Shown here: positions 29,080-40,896 of the stretch, one piece after another
Layout of the letters: each line of letters begins with the position of its first letter
Position numbering within the stretch: position 1 is the first letter of the stretch
Assembly (NCBI GenBank): GCA_030435675.1
Contig: CM059624.1
Coordinates: 3,806,769 to 3,870,768, forward strand
Length of the DNA: 64,000 nucleotides
Direction of reading: 5' to 3'
DNA from: Steinernema hermaphroditum
Lineage: Eukaryota; Nematoda; Chromadorea; Rhabditida; Steinernematidae
The notes under the pieces: generated by a model
Told to the model about the DNA's origin: nothing
Seen by the model: the letters and a program-made list of their open reading frames with translations, nothing else
Database searches by the model: none
Translations under genes and position numbers: made by a program

Positions 29080-29917
29080 TGCAATTGATTCAAGGTCTAA
29101 AAAGCATTACTTAGGTATCTGACGCACTTTTATAACGTAGAATTTAGTTTAAATATCGCCGAGAAATAAACCCGCAAACTCCGCAGAGGAGCAACCTCGC
29201 ATTGATAAGAGTGGTCCTGTACAACAATCCTACCAGCTATCAGCGAAGCGATGATCGGGTTGACAGTGCGCCAGATAGTGCTTAATAAACTTTAAGAACG
29301 TTCTGTGCATTCAACGACATGCTCACAAACGAAAAAGCAAAGTTGAAAAATTGGAAAGAAGACCTGAATCCTACAAAGTGTGCTGTGCCTGTAAATTGTG
29401 CGTGTGACCTATGTATGTGCACTATAATTTTCGTTTTCCTCTATGAGAATATAAGCTTACAGCTTCTACCGCGACTTTGGGGTAAATAATTTTAAATTGG
29501 TGTTTTGAAATAGGAAAGTGTCTCTTGTTTAAGGCCATGGTTAGAGGCAGAAATCTGAATCACCTCTCAATTGCTGATCCGTTTGCCCCATAGAGCTTGA
29601 CGATTAATTCTTGCGTCGTTCCTTGCGTTTTACACCTTAATCTTTTCCGACAAGAAGATTTTAAGAGATATAACGCAGTTTCTCCATCCGTCCAGAAAGA
29701 GTCTTCTCCGTCTGACGCGATGCGACGAGTGGCACCCACCCAGCGGTCCATCCGTGCGAAGTTCGTTAAACTCAAGGAAAAACGAAAGAGTGTAGTTTAG
29801 TGCGATGTACGAGGTTAGATATAGAGTTCATTTATTTCTATGAATTGGCCGCCATTGAGATCTTTGTGTATAGGTTGATCTTTCTTGTTATTTTAAGGAT
29901 GGCTCCCCACTCTACTA
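29080..29917. other. Intergenic gap between divergent genes
   Basis: This lies between the RING gene (minus) and the small membrane protein gene (plus), so both promoters should be here. An open stretch at 29597-29797 (Arg/Lys-rich, ending KLKEKRKSVV) could be an upstream exon of the small gene, but no splice join preserves the frame. Nothing else is recognised. Confidence 0.35.
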
Positions 29918-30408
29918 ATGGGCCTCGTCCTGAACATCATTGGCAGTGTTATGGGATATTTACGAGCCGAAATAGACGAAAACATTGTGGAATCCATCGT
30001 TGATAGTCGGCTGAGGGAGTACGGTAAGTTCTCCGCAACATCTATTTTCTCATATTGTCTGTCCAGGAATCGTAAACGGGACACGCAACATAACAGGTGC
30101 CTTCGGTGTAGAGATCGACCTTGGCGAAGAACCGTATCAGCCATCGGCCATCGTGCTAGTCATGTTAACCACTTTCGGACGGATGTTCAATGTTATCGGC
30201 ACCATCAAGATGTACAGGGTTAGTCACACTACAGTCACATCAAAGAGATGATAATTCAAATGCTTAGGCGATGACCATGTTCCTCTCTGAACGTAAACGT
30301 CAACGAATCAGGGCGACAACTGAGCGTTTCGGAGCTGCTGGAACTGAAGGAGACGGTGAATGGAATGATGCATTTGTGGAGTGCTGTCAGTTGTGTGCCG
30401 CTTTTTAA
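29918..30408 (+). CDS. Small predicted membrane protein, 132 aa
   Basis: Not recognised. Three exons, 29918-30023, 30067-30218 and 30268-30408, join exactly in phase and end at a TAA. The product star­ts with a hydrophobic stretch (MGLVLNIIGSVMGYL), has two N-glycosylation sequons (NGT, NIT), a second hydrophobic stretch (SAIVLVMLTTFGRMFNVIG), then a basic patch (SERKRQRIRATTERF) and a cysteine-containing C terminus (ECCQLCAAF). This suggests two membrane spans with a short lumenal loop and a cytosolic tail. An acceptor (TTATTTTAAG) lies 20 bases upstream of the ATG and the frame stays open to it (WLPTLL), so the true first exon may be further upstream. The introns are 43 and 49 nt. Confidence 0.6.
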
Positions 30409-33400
30409 ACTGGCAAAATATCAACTAAATTATCAAGCATGTTCCGTTCGTTTTGCTGGCGAAATTTGACTCTCTGTGTGAAGTTCAATCCATTCCAGTC
30501 TATACAGTGCTGCTTATAATCTGCTCGGACATTGTGGATTAAGGAAATCTCTGATTTAAGGTAGATTCGAACAGTGACATCAAAGTGCATCGGTTGGGGA
30601 TCTCGAGTTTGGCAGTGTTAATTATACTAAACGGCGCATTCTTTCAGTAAGAATCAGAGCCAAGCGGTGGTGGCCAGACCGACTGATTCCAAAGTGCATA
30701 AAAACAGTGAAGGACTTCCTAAAAAACAATACATAAGAACAAAAAAAGTCGACAAAAACATCGTAATGGAGGCTTTGCGGATCTCCTGTCCACAATAACC
30801 TCAAATAGGAGTGTCATTGTTTGTTGAAGGGGATTGTTGTCGGTGGGGTACGATTCGTTTGTACTTTTTTCGTCCAATACCTGCTTACCATATCTTCCAA
30901 AATCAACGGCAGTACGTAGAACGTCTTATAAGCGCAAAAAAGACGCAAATCACACCGTTGACTTTGATTTTCTTCAAGGTGCGGCAGGCGACAATATCCG
31001 AGTACAGCGATCACCGTTCTATTGACGGGCGCGAAAATCAAACGGGCGAAGAGCTGATTTACATAGCAGGCAGACCCCTCGTATTTCATGCCTTCGGGGA
31101 GCAGGGGCGATCATGGCCAAGAACGACCGCTCTCTCGACTCATGTCTGAGAGAGCGAAAGGACAACACATAGATCAGCAACTCCATAATAAAGTGATTTG
31201 GGGCAGTTCGAAATGTTTCATCTAGTGAAGAGACACGAATCGGTTTTCAATGTTCTAGACGCACTCAGAGGTTAAGGATCCCTAAGACACTCTCTTTTAG
31301 AAGGATACTAAATATGTGGATGATTACCTAATAGTAATTATTTGGCTGCATTAGGCTTCGGCTTAGGCTCATGCCTATGGATTTTATGCTAGCCCCAACG
31401 TTGAGCTCTGTAGTGGTATGGAGTCGGCAAACCCCTGCTTTATCTGGACATGTCTAGACACTTTTAACTTTGGCCACTTTGACATTTGGCGTTTTTTTCT
31501 TATTTTTTTTTAGATATTTTCCAATACAAACAATTATTTTACGAAATTTATATCTTTTTTATGTTGGTGGGTTTGTAAGCCCTCCACCATCATGTCTTAC
31601 AGTTGATTGTTTCCGTCGTTGGCAAATTGCTTTTGACAGCCTCCTTCTACAAGCTTATATTCTTGAATCTTTTATAACACACAATGAAGAACAATACCAG
31701 GCCCTACTGTTCGAAGCAGGACAACTCGGCGCCGCCAACTCCCCGCTGCCAACGACTCTTCGTTAGTTTCAGTAGGAGATACGATATCTGAATTGGGTAC
31801 AGAGATCCTATCAGTTTGTAAGGGTCTCGGATTTGAATCCTGTTGAGGTGCAATGGAGGGGCACATCGAACAGAGCCGAAAGCCATATTTGATGCGGATG
31901 TCGGTGTTGTATCCAAAAGCTCAGTAATCTTAGCGTTCATGTGGCGGTGAAGAGAAGAATCTGTTGCAGGTGCTACATGGGAACAGTGATGGCGAAATGA
32001 AATGAACCCATCATGCAAATACTTAGTGGCGCACACTTCGTAATACCACTGCCTTTGGATGTCTTATATTAGCGCTAAAACAAACAAACCGATGGCTACA
32101 TGTCCATCGCATAGCCAAAAAGTCATTCACCCCTCTGTCGAGCTCCTATCGGCACGAAACATTTGATTGACGTGCATGCTAATTTCACTCGCGTTTGCAA
32201 CTTTTTGGCTCGTTTTCCACTTCCTTTCCCCTTCAGCGCACGCTTTAATGACTTTCCCCCAAGGCCCTAAAAGTAATAACGACGGCTTTCAATGGGATTT
32301 GCGATCTCGTGCTATTTCAATTAAATTCTGGCAAGGTAAAATCGGCTTTCGCGCTCCTTTACCGCGCGCTATACTATAAACACGCCGGCATCTCGTGACT
32401 CAACGCGCGGTCGGAAATCGCTGTATCTCCGAAAACATCGTCCCTTCGGCTTTTTTCGTTATTTATGCGCTTTTCCGTCATCGTGAAACGCGTTAAACGA
32501 ACGCACTTTTTGTCGATGCGCCGTTTAATGAACGTCTGCTGAGTGGTAATTAGCCGGCATTGGCCCGCCTTTGCCGCGGCCACTCGACGGCCACTCCTCG
32601 ACGACCTGTCGGACACGGCTTCTCGAATGTCTTCACAAGCCGGATCGGGTGACATTTGCGTGTGAGTGCCTAGCCTAACAGGCCATTGACCCTCGTCGCG
32701 GTGGATACTCTTTGGCCCTCGGCGCGCGCCGAGTCAAACCACTTGAATTAATTCGAAAACTCTCGACTTCGAGACATGACGACAGATGGGCCGAGGGGTT
32801 GTGGGAGGGGTCTCGTGGATACTTAGCCCTTTCTACTCTATGTTGCATGTTTTACAATGCGAATGCGCGCTTTTGGCAATTCTGCAACCCTATGTGAGTT
32901 TTTTTTTGTTTGATTTGAGGACGATATTGATAAAAGAAAGTGACGAAAACAAATACAAATTTTAACCATTTGTTGTGTCAGTGATCCCAACCCATTTGAG
33001 AGTCTGAGGGTTGTTCGTCCTTTTAATTCCATAGTGCATGTTTCACAGCGAGGAATATCTGCGATTTTGATTGGATGAAATTCATTCTGTACATTGTGAT
33101 CCATCCTCTATTTTGCGCTGGAAGTTTTGCTGACATTTTAAGAATTTGCCCAACTTTTATTCGATTGGCATCCAATGCTTTTCGAATAGTCGACAACACC
33201 GTTTAGGTTGATATAAATTGCTCTCAAACGTTGAAACCAAATATGCCTATACTCATGGTTGAAGAGCAAAGTCAGATGCGGAGAACAACAAAACTTGCGA
33301 GCCACCACATAGTGAAAGATGACGAATTTGATAATAAACTCGGCTTTCCAAAATATGACGTTAGTACTCCTTTAAAAACAAGTTATACGTCTGTGGCAGA

Positions 33401-34917
33401 AATCATTTTTTGGTCCAGTTAACTTTCAAAACATTCTTGTTTTTTATATTTCCGTAAAGCACATTTTTGTGTGCCCGTTTCTGGCAATAAATTTTAAGAA
33501 GTGTGCTCTGTTTTCTTTAATCCTTACAAAAAAAAGCGACTGACAGCACTGTTTCGAGGTTGATATTGATATCGCTACTTGTATGGCTATAATAGGAAAG
33601 ACTTCATCTTTGCTAGGTTAACCACAAAAAAGGGAAATTGGCATCAAGTATGATAAGAACTTCGAATTTTCGGTTTAAAAATAGTTTCGATCTTTGTTAT
33701 GCTATCTTGAAGAAAATCAGTGATTTCTGATTATTTTTGATAATTTTGGTCCCCATTTTGATAAGACCGAAGGCGAATTCTATTTAGTGTGAAGTGGTGT
33801 CCTTGTAAATGAGTGTGAACAGTCTCTGACTTGGTTTCGAAGAATCGGCGGAAGCGCCGTGCGCTGACCGTTAGGCACGCGCAAGACGGATAAATTACCA
33901 GATGCGAGGCCGTGGATTGCCTGCCGGCTGCGTCGGTAATTATCCCGTCGCGCGGTCCTCCACCGCCGCCGTCCTTCGCCGCGCCCTCCCGACTTCTCTT
34001 CCCGCTTTGGGTAGGCTGGCCGGGTTCTCGCCTCCACTCGAGGGTCTTCTTCCTTCCCGACCTCGATGACCTGGCGGCTTTACCCTTTCATTAATTGGCT
34101 TCCTTACCCTGATTGCTCACTACCTTCTTCTCGGCGAACCCTCCGCGTCGCATCTTCATCATAGCTAAACGCAATTAACTCTTTATGCATTTCTCGCGCG
34201 CGCTCACTCCCTAATCATAAATTCGCCGCGCAATGAAGTGACCAGCGGTCACTCCGGCGGCGGATTAGCGGAATGCCGCTGGCAACGCGGCCAGCTGAGC
34301 CCCGCGCACCTCCATTCCCCTCTAATCCCCCTTCGGCCCGAGTCGAGTGGTCTATCCGGCGAATGTATTCATTAATCTGTTTGTATTAGGAGGGGAGATC
34401 GATGGGTGTACATGGGCTGTCGACGTTTCGGCGCCTCGAGGAGATGTTTTCGCGATGAGTAATGATCTTTGACTAGAAAAAACATGTCGCTATTAGTCAC
34501 ATTGTCGGTTTATGATGGCTGGGATCTATGGATCCATTTAAGGAGGATGTCCATATGAGTCACAGGCTTTCTGTTCTGAAAATGTGGATCTTTGCCAATA
34601 TTATAGTTTTTTCGGTCTTCATAGATCGAAAGGAACCGTAGTTAAGAAAACAGTTTACCTTTGAGTGGGGCTTCCTTGCTCAACATCCATCGTCTTCCGA
34701 TCCCTTCATTCCACTAAATGGTCGTGACATGCCCCCAAATGCTAATCCGAGCTAATGCGCTCCATAACCTCGTCTTCCACTCGCTCATTTCACTTTTGTT
34801 GATGACAGCCGAGTTGCAACGCGAGATGTGTTCGCCTCTCCAAAATCATAAATAATTCCGCGCGCGCGTCCCCCACCGCGTATTATTTCACTTTACTTTC
34901 AGCCAGGTCTCCCACAC
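30409..34917. other. Intergenic region, upstream of the thrombospondin-repeat gene
   Basis: The only coding-like piece is at 30648-30798 (+): after a TTCTTTCAG acceptor, about 50 open codons rich in Lys and Gln (NQSQAVVARPTDSKVHK, KKVDKNIVMEALRI) end in a stop. It could be a terminal exon of an unidentified or alternatively spliced gene. A GC-rich block at about 32340-32720 and 33840-34330 is typical of promoter-proximal sequence in this window, but no element can be named. A GGCTTAGGC-type phrase at 31351-31372 recurs near 44100. Confidence 0.4.
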
Positions 34918-37900
34918 ATGCTGTTTACCGGTATCCTCTTTTGCTTCGTATCCGTCTCGACCTGCGTTCAACTGGTTCCAAACAATCCTCATGTCTTCGG
35001 ATCACTTCTCATAACGGGACTCAACGCCTCAATCGAATATTCCATTGTCTCCGACCGGTCACTACTCTGCAAACTGCCGCCGGCACCTAACATCACCGTA
35101 CCCTGCCGATGTCTGCCGTTTTCGTCGCCGAACTATCGAATCCTCGATGATACAACTGGAACTGTCGTTAAGGAGTTTGAAGTACAAAGCCCTGAAGTGA
35201 AGATAATAGTGCCGGACACGCATCGAGTCCTGACGGGACTGGAGACAATCTTCGAACCGAGTCTGTGTGAAGCGCACGTGTTTCGAGTGGCTGTTGAGCA
35301 TCGACCATTTGAAGTGATACCGGGGAAAGAGAACGATTGGGAGTCTGTTTCCAATGGCCAACTTCTTCTGTTCAATAAACGCGAAATTCGAGATATCGCA
35401 TGCGACGATTTCGACATCCCTGGATTCTACCGTGTTCGACTTTCGAGCGCCGTCGACCCAAATACTACTGTGGTACGTTTTTCCTCTGAAATTGAGATCA
35501 GTGAGCGCGTACTGTTTATTGTACACGAAAAGGTCACTTTTTCGGAGTCCTCTTTTCAACACATGGCATAACATCGATTCTGTAAGCATCCACATTGAAG
35601 AGATCTTGATGTAGTTGAGAAGTGGAGAACTGGAACTAGGGACTCATCTTTGACTATGCGCTCAGATTTCATTAATATCTTACCAAAATCTCTTTATAGA
35701 ATTGCTCTTATTCAAGTCCACTGCAAAGAAAAGAATGACCGCCTCGGTGGCACGGTGGCAGCCACCCGGTCACTTTTGAACTATATGTGTGGCCTATATC
35801 AAACGCATTTGATTTTTAAGCCGTTCGAGGTCGGTTCAACTGCACCCTTAGTCCTCACTTTGGCTGGTACCTTGAACGAGCCTCCTCGAATACGATCGAC
35901 TTTGCATAAAAATTACAGTCTTTCACGTCTCTATTTAAATCTAACTACCCCTCTTTGTTTTTTTAACCATCAGTGTAATTTGTTTGTTTGGAGAATGTGC
36001 CAAAAGCAGGACTTGTCTTGCCCTAACAGACGATCATTGATAAGTGCTCTTGGCTGCCCTTGGGGAACACCAATTATGAAAGTTCAACAATTGAATTTTC
36101 AAGAAGCGGAAGCAAAAAATGCACTTGAGCAGACAAGTGCAGTTACTCGTAAATGACACCCGAATTTGTAACGAAGAAGTCAATCATGAAGGACAAATCT
36201 TGTCGTTTTAAGGAAAACAGTCTTCAGGGCCATATTTTCAACCTTTAAGGGTGTTTGACCACTTGCCTAAGTATATAGAAGATCCACATAATCTACAAAA
36301 CGCCCCGTTTCAGATATCTCCAATCATAAAAGTAAACATATCGGCCAACGTGCCTCCATCGATCCACATCCGCTCCGATGCCATATTCCCACACTGCAAC
36401 GGCGAATTCACCGTCTCTTGGAAAATCCCATATTGTCAAACGTCCAAGCAGGCCTATCGAATTCGGGCTTTTGCCGTCGAAGAAGAGCGTCCAGACGAAC
36501 TCATCCTCATGGACGACTCTCCCGTTAATCGCTCCATCACCAGCCTCGGCATTCCGTGCCACTTCTTCGACATCCTCTACCGCCAGTTCTGCTTCGAGCT
36601 CTTCACCATCGCCGACCACACGCGGCGATTCGTGCATTGGGACCAAAAATGCGTTTACACCGAACACCGTGAGTCGCGCTTTCATTTACATAAATTGCAT
36701 CCGTCAAAAATTCCCATTTCCTCGTGTCAACGACAAAAAAAATCAATTAACACGCCGCTGAATACTGATGCCCCTCGTCGGTCAGCGGCGTTCCCGGAGG
36801 CGCCCTTCACGCGTCCCCGACCGACTAATTATTCAAACGTCGTCAACGCAACAAGCAATTGTCTCTCCTTTTCGCTCATTTCACGACATTGTCCACGCGT
36901 GTCCCGAGTCCATATGGACTCGGCGACAATTAGACGCCGCGCGGGGGACAATGTAAATCTGCGAATTATTAATGGGCGGCGCGACGGGTCCGAAAGAAAC
37001 GAAAGCGAACGCGGATTAGCGGAATCAAAGCGAGTGGGGAACAACATGACCGTAATTGCAAGAGCACCATATGTCGGGCTAATCAAGGCTGGATTCAGGA
37101 CTCGACGGAACTCCGGTGGAGGTGCACTCGAAAACATCGCGCATTAGGCCAAATGGTGCGCGAAAAGTTCGCAATTATCTCACCTGCACAATGACCTTTT
37201 ATGCCAATTGTTTTATGGCAGGGAGCGCGCGCACTGTTATGCGGTCATGTGATGGGGGTAATTAGGCAAAGCTGAGCGGTCGTGAAACAGAGAAAGGTAT
37301 AATGATGTAGGTGCTGTGTGACAAGTTAGAAAGCAACCACACGAAAAATCGTGCTGTCTCAAATCATAAACTTTTGAGCACAAAGTTCACCCGAAAACGA
37401 ATGAATTTATTAATTTAACACCAACACCTGTGTGGCTTTTGTTGTTTTATACATGTTCGCTGGGCTTCTAATGACCTGTAGGACCCCAATTCACATTCAC
37501 TGCGCGACTCGTCCTGTGCTATTTTTAGATTCTCGTTTAATCTGAGATGTTCCAGCTTCTATTAGCCGTACTTCCACCGAGAGAACATGAGACATTTCGC
37601 AGCCAAATCTGACTTTGATATTTGAGCTCAAAAAGTCAGAACGTTCTTTTTTTCCTAATTAAGAACTTGTGATAGAAAGAGTCGTTCTAGTTGAAAGTCA
37701 AGGGGTGACCTTTAGAGGAATCAGGAACTGCATCACGATTGTCGAACGTGTCCGGGCTCATTGGGATCACTGGCCATTAGGGAAAGCTCAGCGATCGTGA
37801 AACAGAGATAAAGCTGGAAGCTACACATATACAATATAGAAGCGGGTCATGCTGTCATCCCGTTGAACCTTTAAGTGCAATAGTAAAACAAACCCGAAAT

Positions 37901-40100
37901 CGAGAGATCATACACCTTTGTTCACACGAAAACGAACGAATTTGTAGAGTGAGCCACCGCTAAATGAGAAGCGAATATAACAGCTTTCTGTGATGTGGTG
38001 AATTGCGTTTCTCAAGGTGTGCTTCTTTAGTTCAAATCAACATTGAATAAAAATATTCAAGAACAGAATCTCTGCTTGTTTTCTACACTTAAGCAAGTTC
38101 ACATTCACAGCACGACGCTTCCTGTGTTATTTTTAGTCACCGGTTTAATTTGAGATGTTCCAGCTTTTATTAGCCGTACTTCCACCGAGAGAACATGAGA
38201 CGTTCCGCAGCCAAATCTGCCTTTGATATTTGAGCTCAAAAAGTCAGAACGTTCTTCTTTTGCCTAATTAACAACTTATGATAGGGAGAGTCGTTCCACT
38301 TCAAAGTTAAGAGGTGACCTTTAGAGGGATTAGGAACTGGACGAAATCCATCATGACACCAAAGAGTGATAAATCGAGTCGAGTCGAGTCCGTTAACGAC
38401 TTGGCAAGATGTTCTGTTTGAAAATATGTTTTTTGGGACAGTTCAATGATTTTCCGGAAGAAGAGCTGCATCCTTACCGTTTGATTGTGCATTCTCAAAA
38501 CTAGTCCTGACCGCCAGAAGTGAGGTTGAAATGAACATAACAGTATTGTCTGTGTTCATGTGTGCTCTCTCACACCAATATTGTCTGTGGTCATGTGTGC
38601 TCTCTCATAACCCATCTCTTGTTCTCGTTAGGATCACTGGTGATGTCTGTGATGAGGACTGAGAGAAAACATTGCAAATTACCACATAGCATTTTAGTGA
38701 AACGAATCGACGGTGGTTGGTCAACGTGGACGGAATGGTCGCAATGTACCGTATCCTGCGGATCAGGAATACAACGAAGAGTCCGATTCTGTAATAATCC
38801 GGTCACCGTTAAAGGAAACTATTGCAAAGGGGACTTCATCGAATCGCGCGCTTGCGACAATGAAGACTGTCCAGGTAAGATAAGATCAATAATACTATGA
38901 CGACATCAAATGACATTTCAAGTAACAAAGCGAAACATCGAGATTCGACTCAGCGACTGCGACTGCGGATGCCATCTACCCGCGCGTTCTGGGTCTTTCT
39001 TCGCCGGTGAGAAACGATGTGACAGTGGCCGGATGGAATGGACCATTCCCAAGAATGAATATCAGCGAGTGAGGATTACGGTGGCCAATCACACTAGACA
39101 TGGCGAAGTGCTCAGGATCACTAACGGGGTATGAAGTGGTTTTGGTACCATGGTAGATAATCGGAAAACATTTTGTAGAATTTACTGTATGATTCACGGA
39201 TGGACCATGGGAAACATCAGTTCTACGCCGACATGGATTTTCCTATTGTGGTCGTCTTTTATCGGTCCGGTAATGGCTCAAAAGCCAGAAACAGGTCAAA
39301 ATTCATAGAAGGAACAAGTGGATTTATTGTGGAATATCTCATATCTGACGGTAAGCTGAAGAAGTGCAAAGTATCGGGTTGATATAATGCCCAGAGATAG
39401 AGCTTTTCAGATCAATGACGGCGAATACTCATTAACCTTATTTCAGTTCCACCACGTCAGATCACTTTCCAAGGCGTCCGATCTGAATCTTCGGCCTGGG
39501 TCTCCTTCAGCTGCCCTGTTTGTTCCCTTCCCTTCGTGGCCGCCTTCCTTTCCGTCATTTTCCTGATCATAATTCTGCTGCCTCCCGTCTTCTGCACAAT
39601 AGTCACCAAGAGGAAAATCGAGAAGCGACTGAGGAAACGTTCATCAACAAGTTCTAAACGGTATCATTCCACCGTAATCCACAGCTTTATAATCATTTAT
39701 CAGAAATATCAACGAGATGGTCCGCTCAAACAACACTGATTCCACTCAGGCGACAGCGCAAATTCCCCTCAAAGCGGCAATAAGTCGGCGCTCCATTGGA
39801 ATTCAATTGTCCGTTCAATCAACACCACGGTTTCCACGTGGGATCACTCGAAATCACTCCATATCAGCCAGGGGAACGCCTCGAGATCAGCTTTCGGCGA
39901 TGTCTTTTACGGGAGAGTCAGGCGAACTGGAGTACGACTACTATGATCACACACTTCCCGACTCTTTTCTGGCACCTAATGGTCGGTTCGCTTCCGAAAT
40001 CGACATCGATCAGATCATCCATGCGAACGCCCCGTGGGCGTTGCAGAATCCGATCGATGTGCGCAATGTGGAAACTTCCGACGCGAACACTCAGATCTGA
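34918..40100 (+). CDS. Single-pass transmembrane protein with thrombospondin type-1 and CUB-like domains
   Basis: Receptor-like surface protein of 691 aa. Exons 34918-35472, 36314-36668, 38698-38874, 38923-39128, 39179-39350, 39447-39660 and 39704-40100 join with exact phases. Residues 1-18 are a signal peptide (MLFTGILFCFVSVSTCVQ). Residues ~19-303 form a cysteine-containing ectodomain I do not recognise. Residues ~308-362 are a thrombospondin type-1 repeat (GGWSTWTEWSQCTVSCGSG, six cysteines, ending DNEDCP). Residues ~363-488 resemble a CUB domain (CDCGCHLPARSGSFFAG at its start). A membrane span lies at ~518-541 (VAAFLSVIFLIIILLPPVFC), followed by a basic stop-transfer patch and a ~150-residue Ser/Arg-rich cytosolic tail with an acidic DYYD/IDID end. 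The large intron 36669-38697 carries a tandem duplication. A role in adhesion, guidance or signalling is inference from the domain mix. Confidence 0.88.
37265..38360. repeat. Tandem duplication inside an intron, two ~0.5-0.6 kb copies
   Basis: Copy one starts near 37265 (AAAGCTGAGCGGTCGTGAAA) and copy two near 37783 (AAAGCTCAGCGATCGTGAAA). The strongest shared block is TTAGCCGTACTTCCACCGAG and about 80 following bases, at 37562 and 38170. Copy two has about 90 extra bases before this block. Both lie within the 2-kb intron of the thrombospondin-repeat gene. No coding sequence is present. Confidence 0.8.
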
Positions 40101-40896
40101 TTTCACTTTTGTTTCTCTTTCTTTCCTCTTCACGGGTCTCCTCACTCCTTCCGGTCTCTTTGAGCCTTCACGGCTTCTCTTTCGATTCGATGATTTCACA
40201 GATTCTATAATGTAACGTTGTGTGAATAGTGTTGTGCTTAAAGATAAATAACACAATTCAAATAGCAACTTATGTTTGACAACAAATGTTCAAAAAGCAG
40301 CATGGTTTGTTTTATAAATTAGAGAGATTAGGGGTTGTTCTTGTGGAGCGATACGAAAAGAGCGCAGACGACGAGAGAGACAAAGACATGTGGCAAGGAC
40401 AGAGACTGCTTTCGAGTTCTCTTCTGATTCTAATTCCAAGTCGAGGCACGCAGTGATTCAGTTGACAGCTGAATCTAGCCATATGAGTCACTTGAGCCGA
40501 AGCCTTCGAGCCGAACCCGAGCCGGGGCCTGGCAGAATATACTAGGTTGGCTCCTCTTGTGAATGGAGTAGAAGGGGGCGATGTTACTTTTGGTGGCTTC
40601 GACGATCATAACTGCGACCACAAGGCAACCTACTGGACCTTCAAGGTCGCGAAGATAGGTCTCTACGGTTTAGATAGAGCATACTGGAAAGGAAAATACG
40701 ATTATCGATGCGACCAGATCGACGCTCTTTCAGTGCCTTTTTACTGAAACACCGACTTCAAGAGCGCCATGCATATATTTACCTTGATCTGTACTGCGAT
40801 GGGTAGAGCTGTTATGTTGTTCTGTAAATACAACTGCTCGAATCAATTTACTTAGGACCGCATACAAAGAAAACAAAGAAGGTGTGCACTATTCTA
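40101..40896. other. Convergent 3' ends and a protease fragment
   Basis: Two genes converge here, with 3' UTR sequence on both sides. AGATAAATAA near 40243 may serve as a poly(A) signal for the plus-strand gene. The middle holds the inverted aspartic protease fragment, listed separately. Confidence 0.5.
40541..40746 (+). pseudogene. Inverted, truncated copy of the neighbouring aspartic protease
   Basis: On the plus strand, opposite to the intact gene 150 bases away, the frame reads APLVNGVEGGDVTFGGFDDH then NCDH and TYWTFKVAK. The intact protease has APLVDGEEGGAITFGGFDDH, NCDH and TYWTFKISK. The fragment lacks the ~8 residues after NCDH and has lost the second catalytic Asp-Thr-Gly, then ends in a stop. 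It covers under a fifth of the protein and has no start, signal peptide or first catalytic half, so it is a partial duplicate that landed inverted. Confidence 0.9.

Noticed and set aside
40547..40747. A plus-strand gene starting with an apparent Met
   Set aside because: It is a truncated inverted copy of the neighbouring protease with the active site lost; no real ATG or signal peptide.
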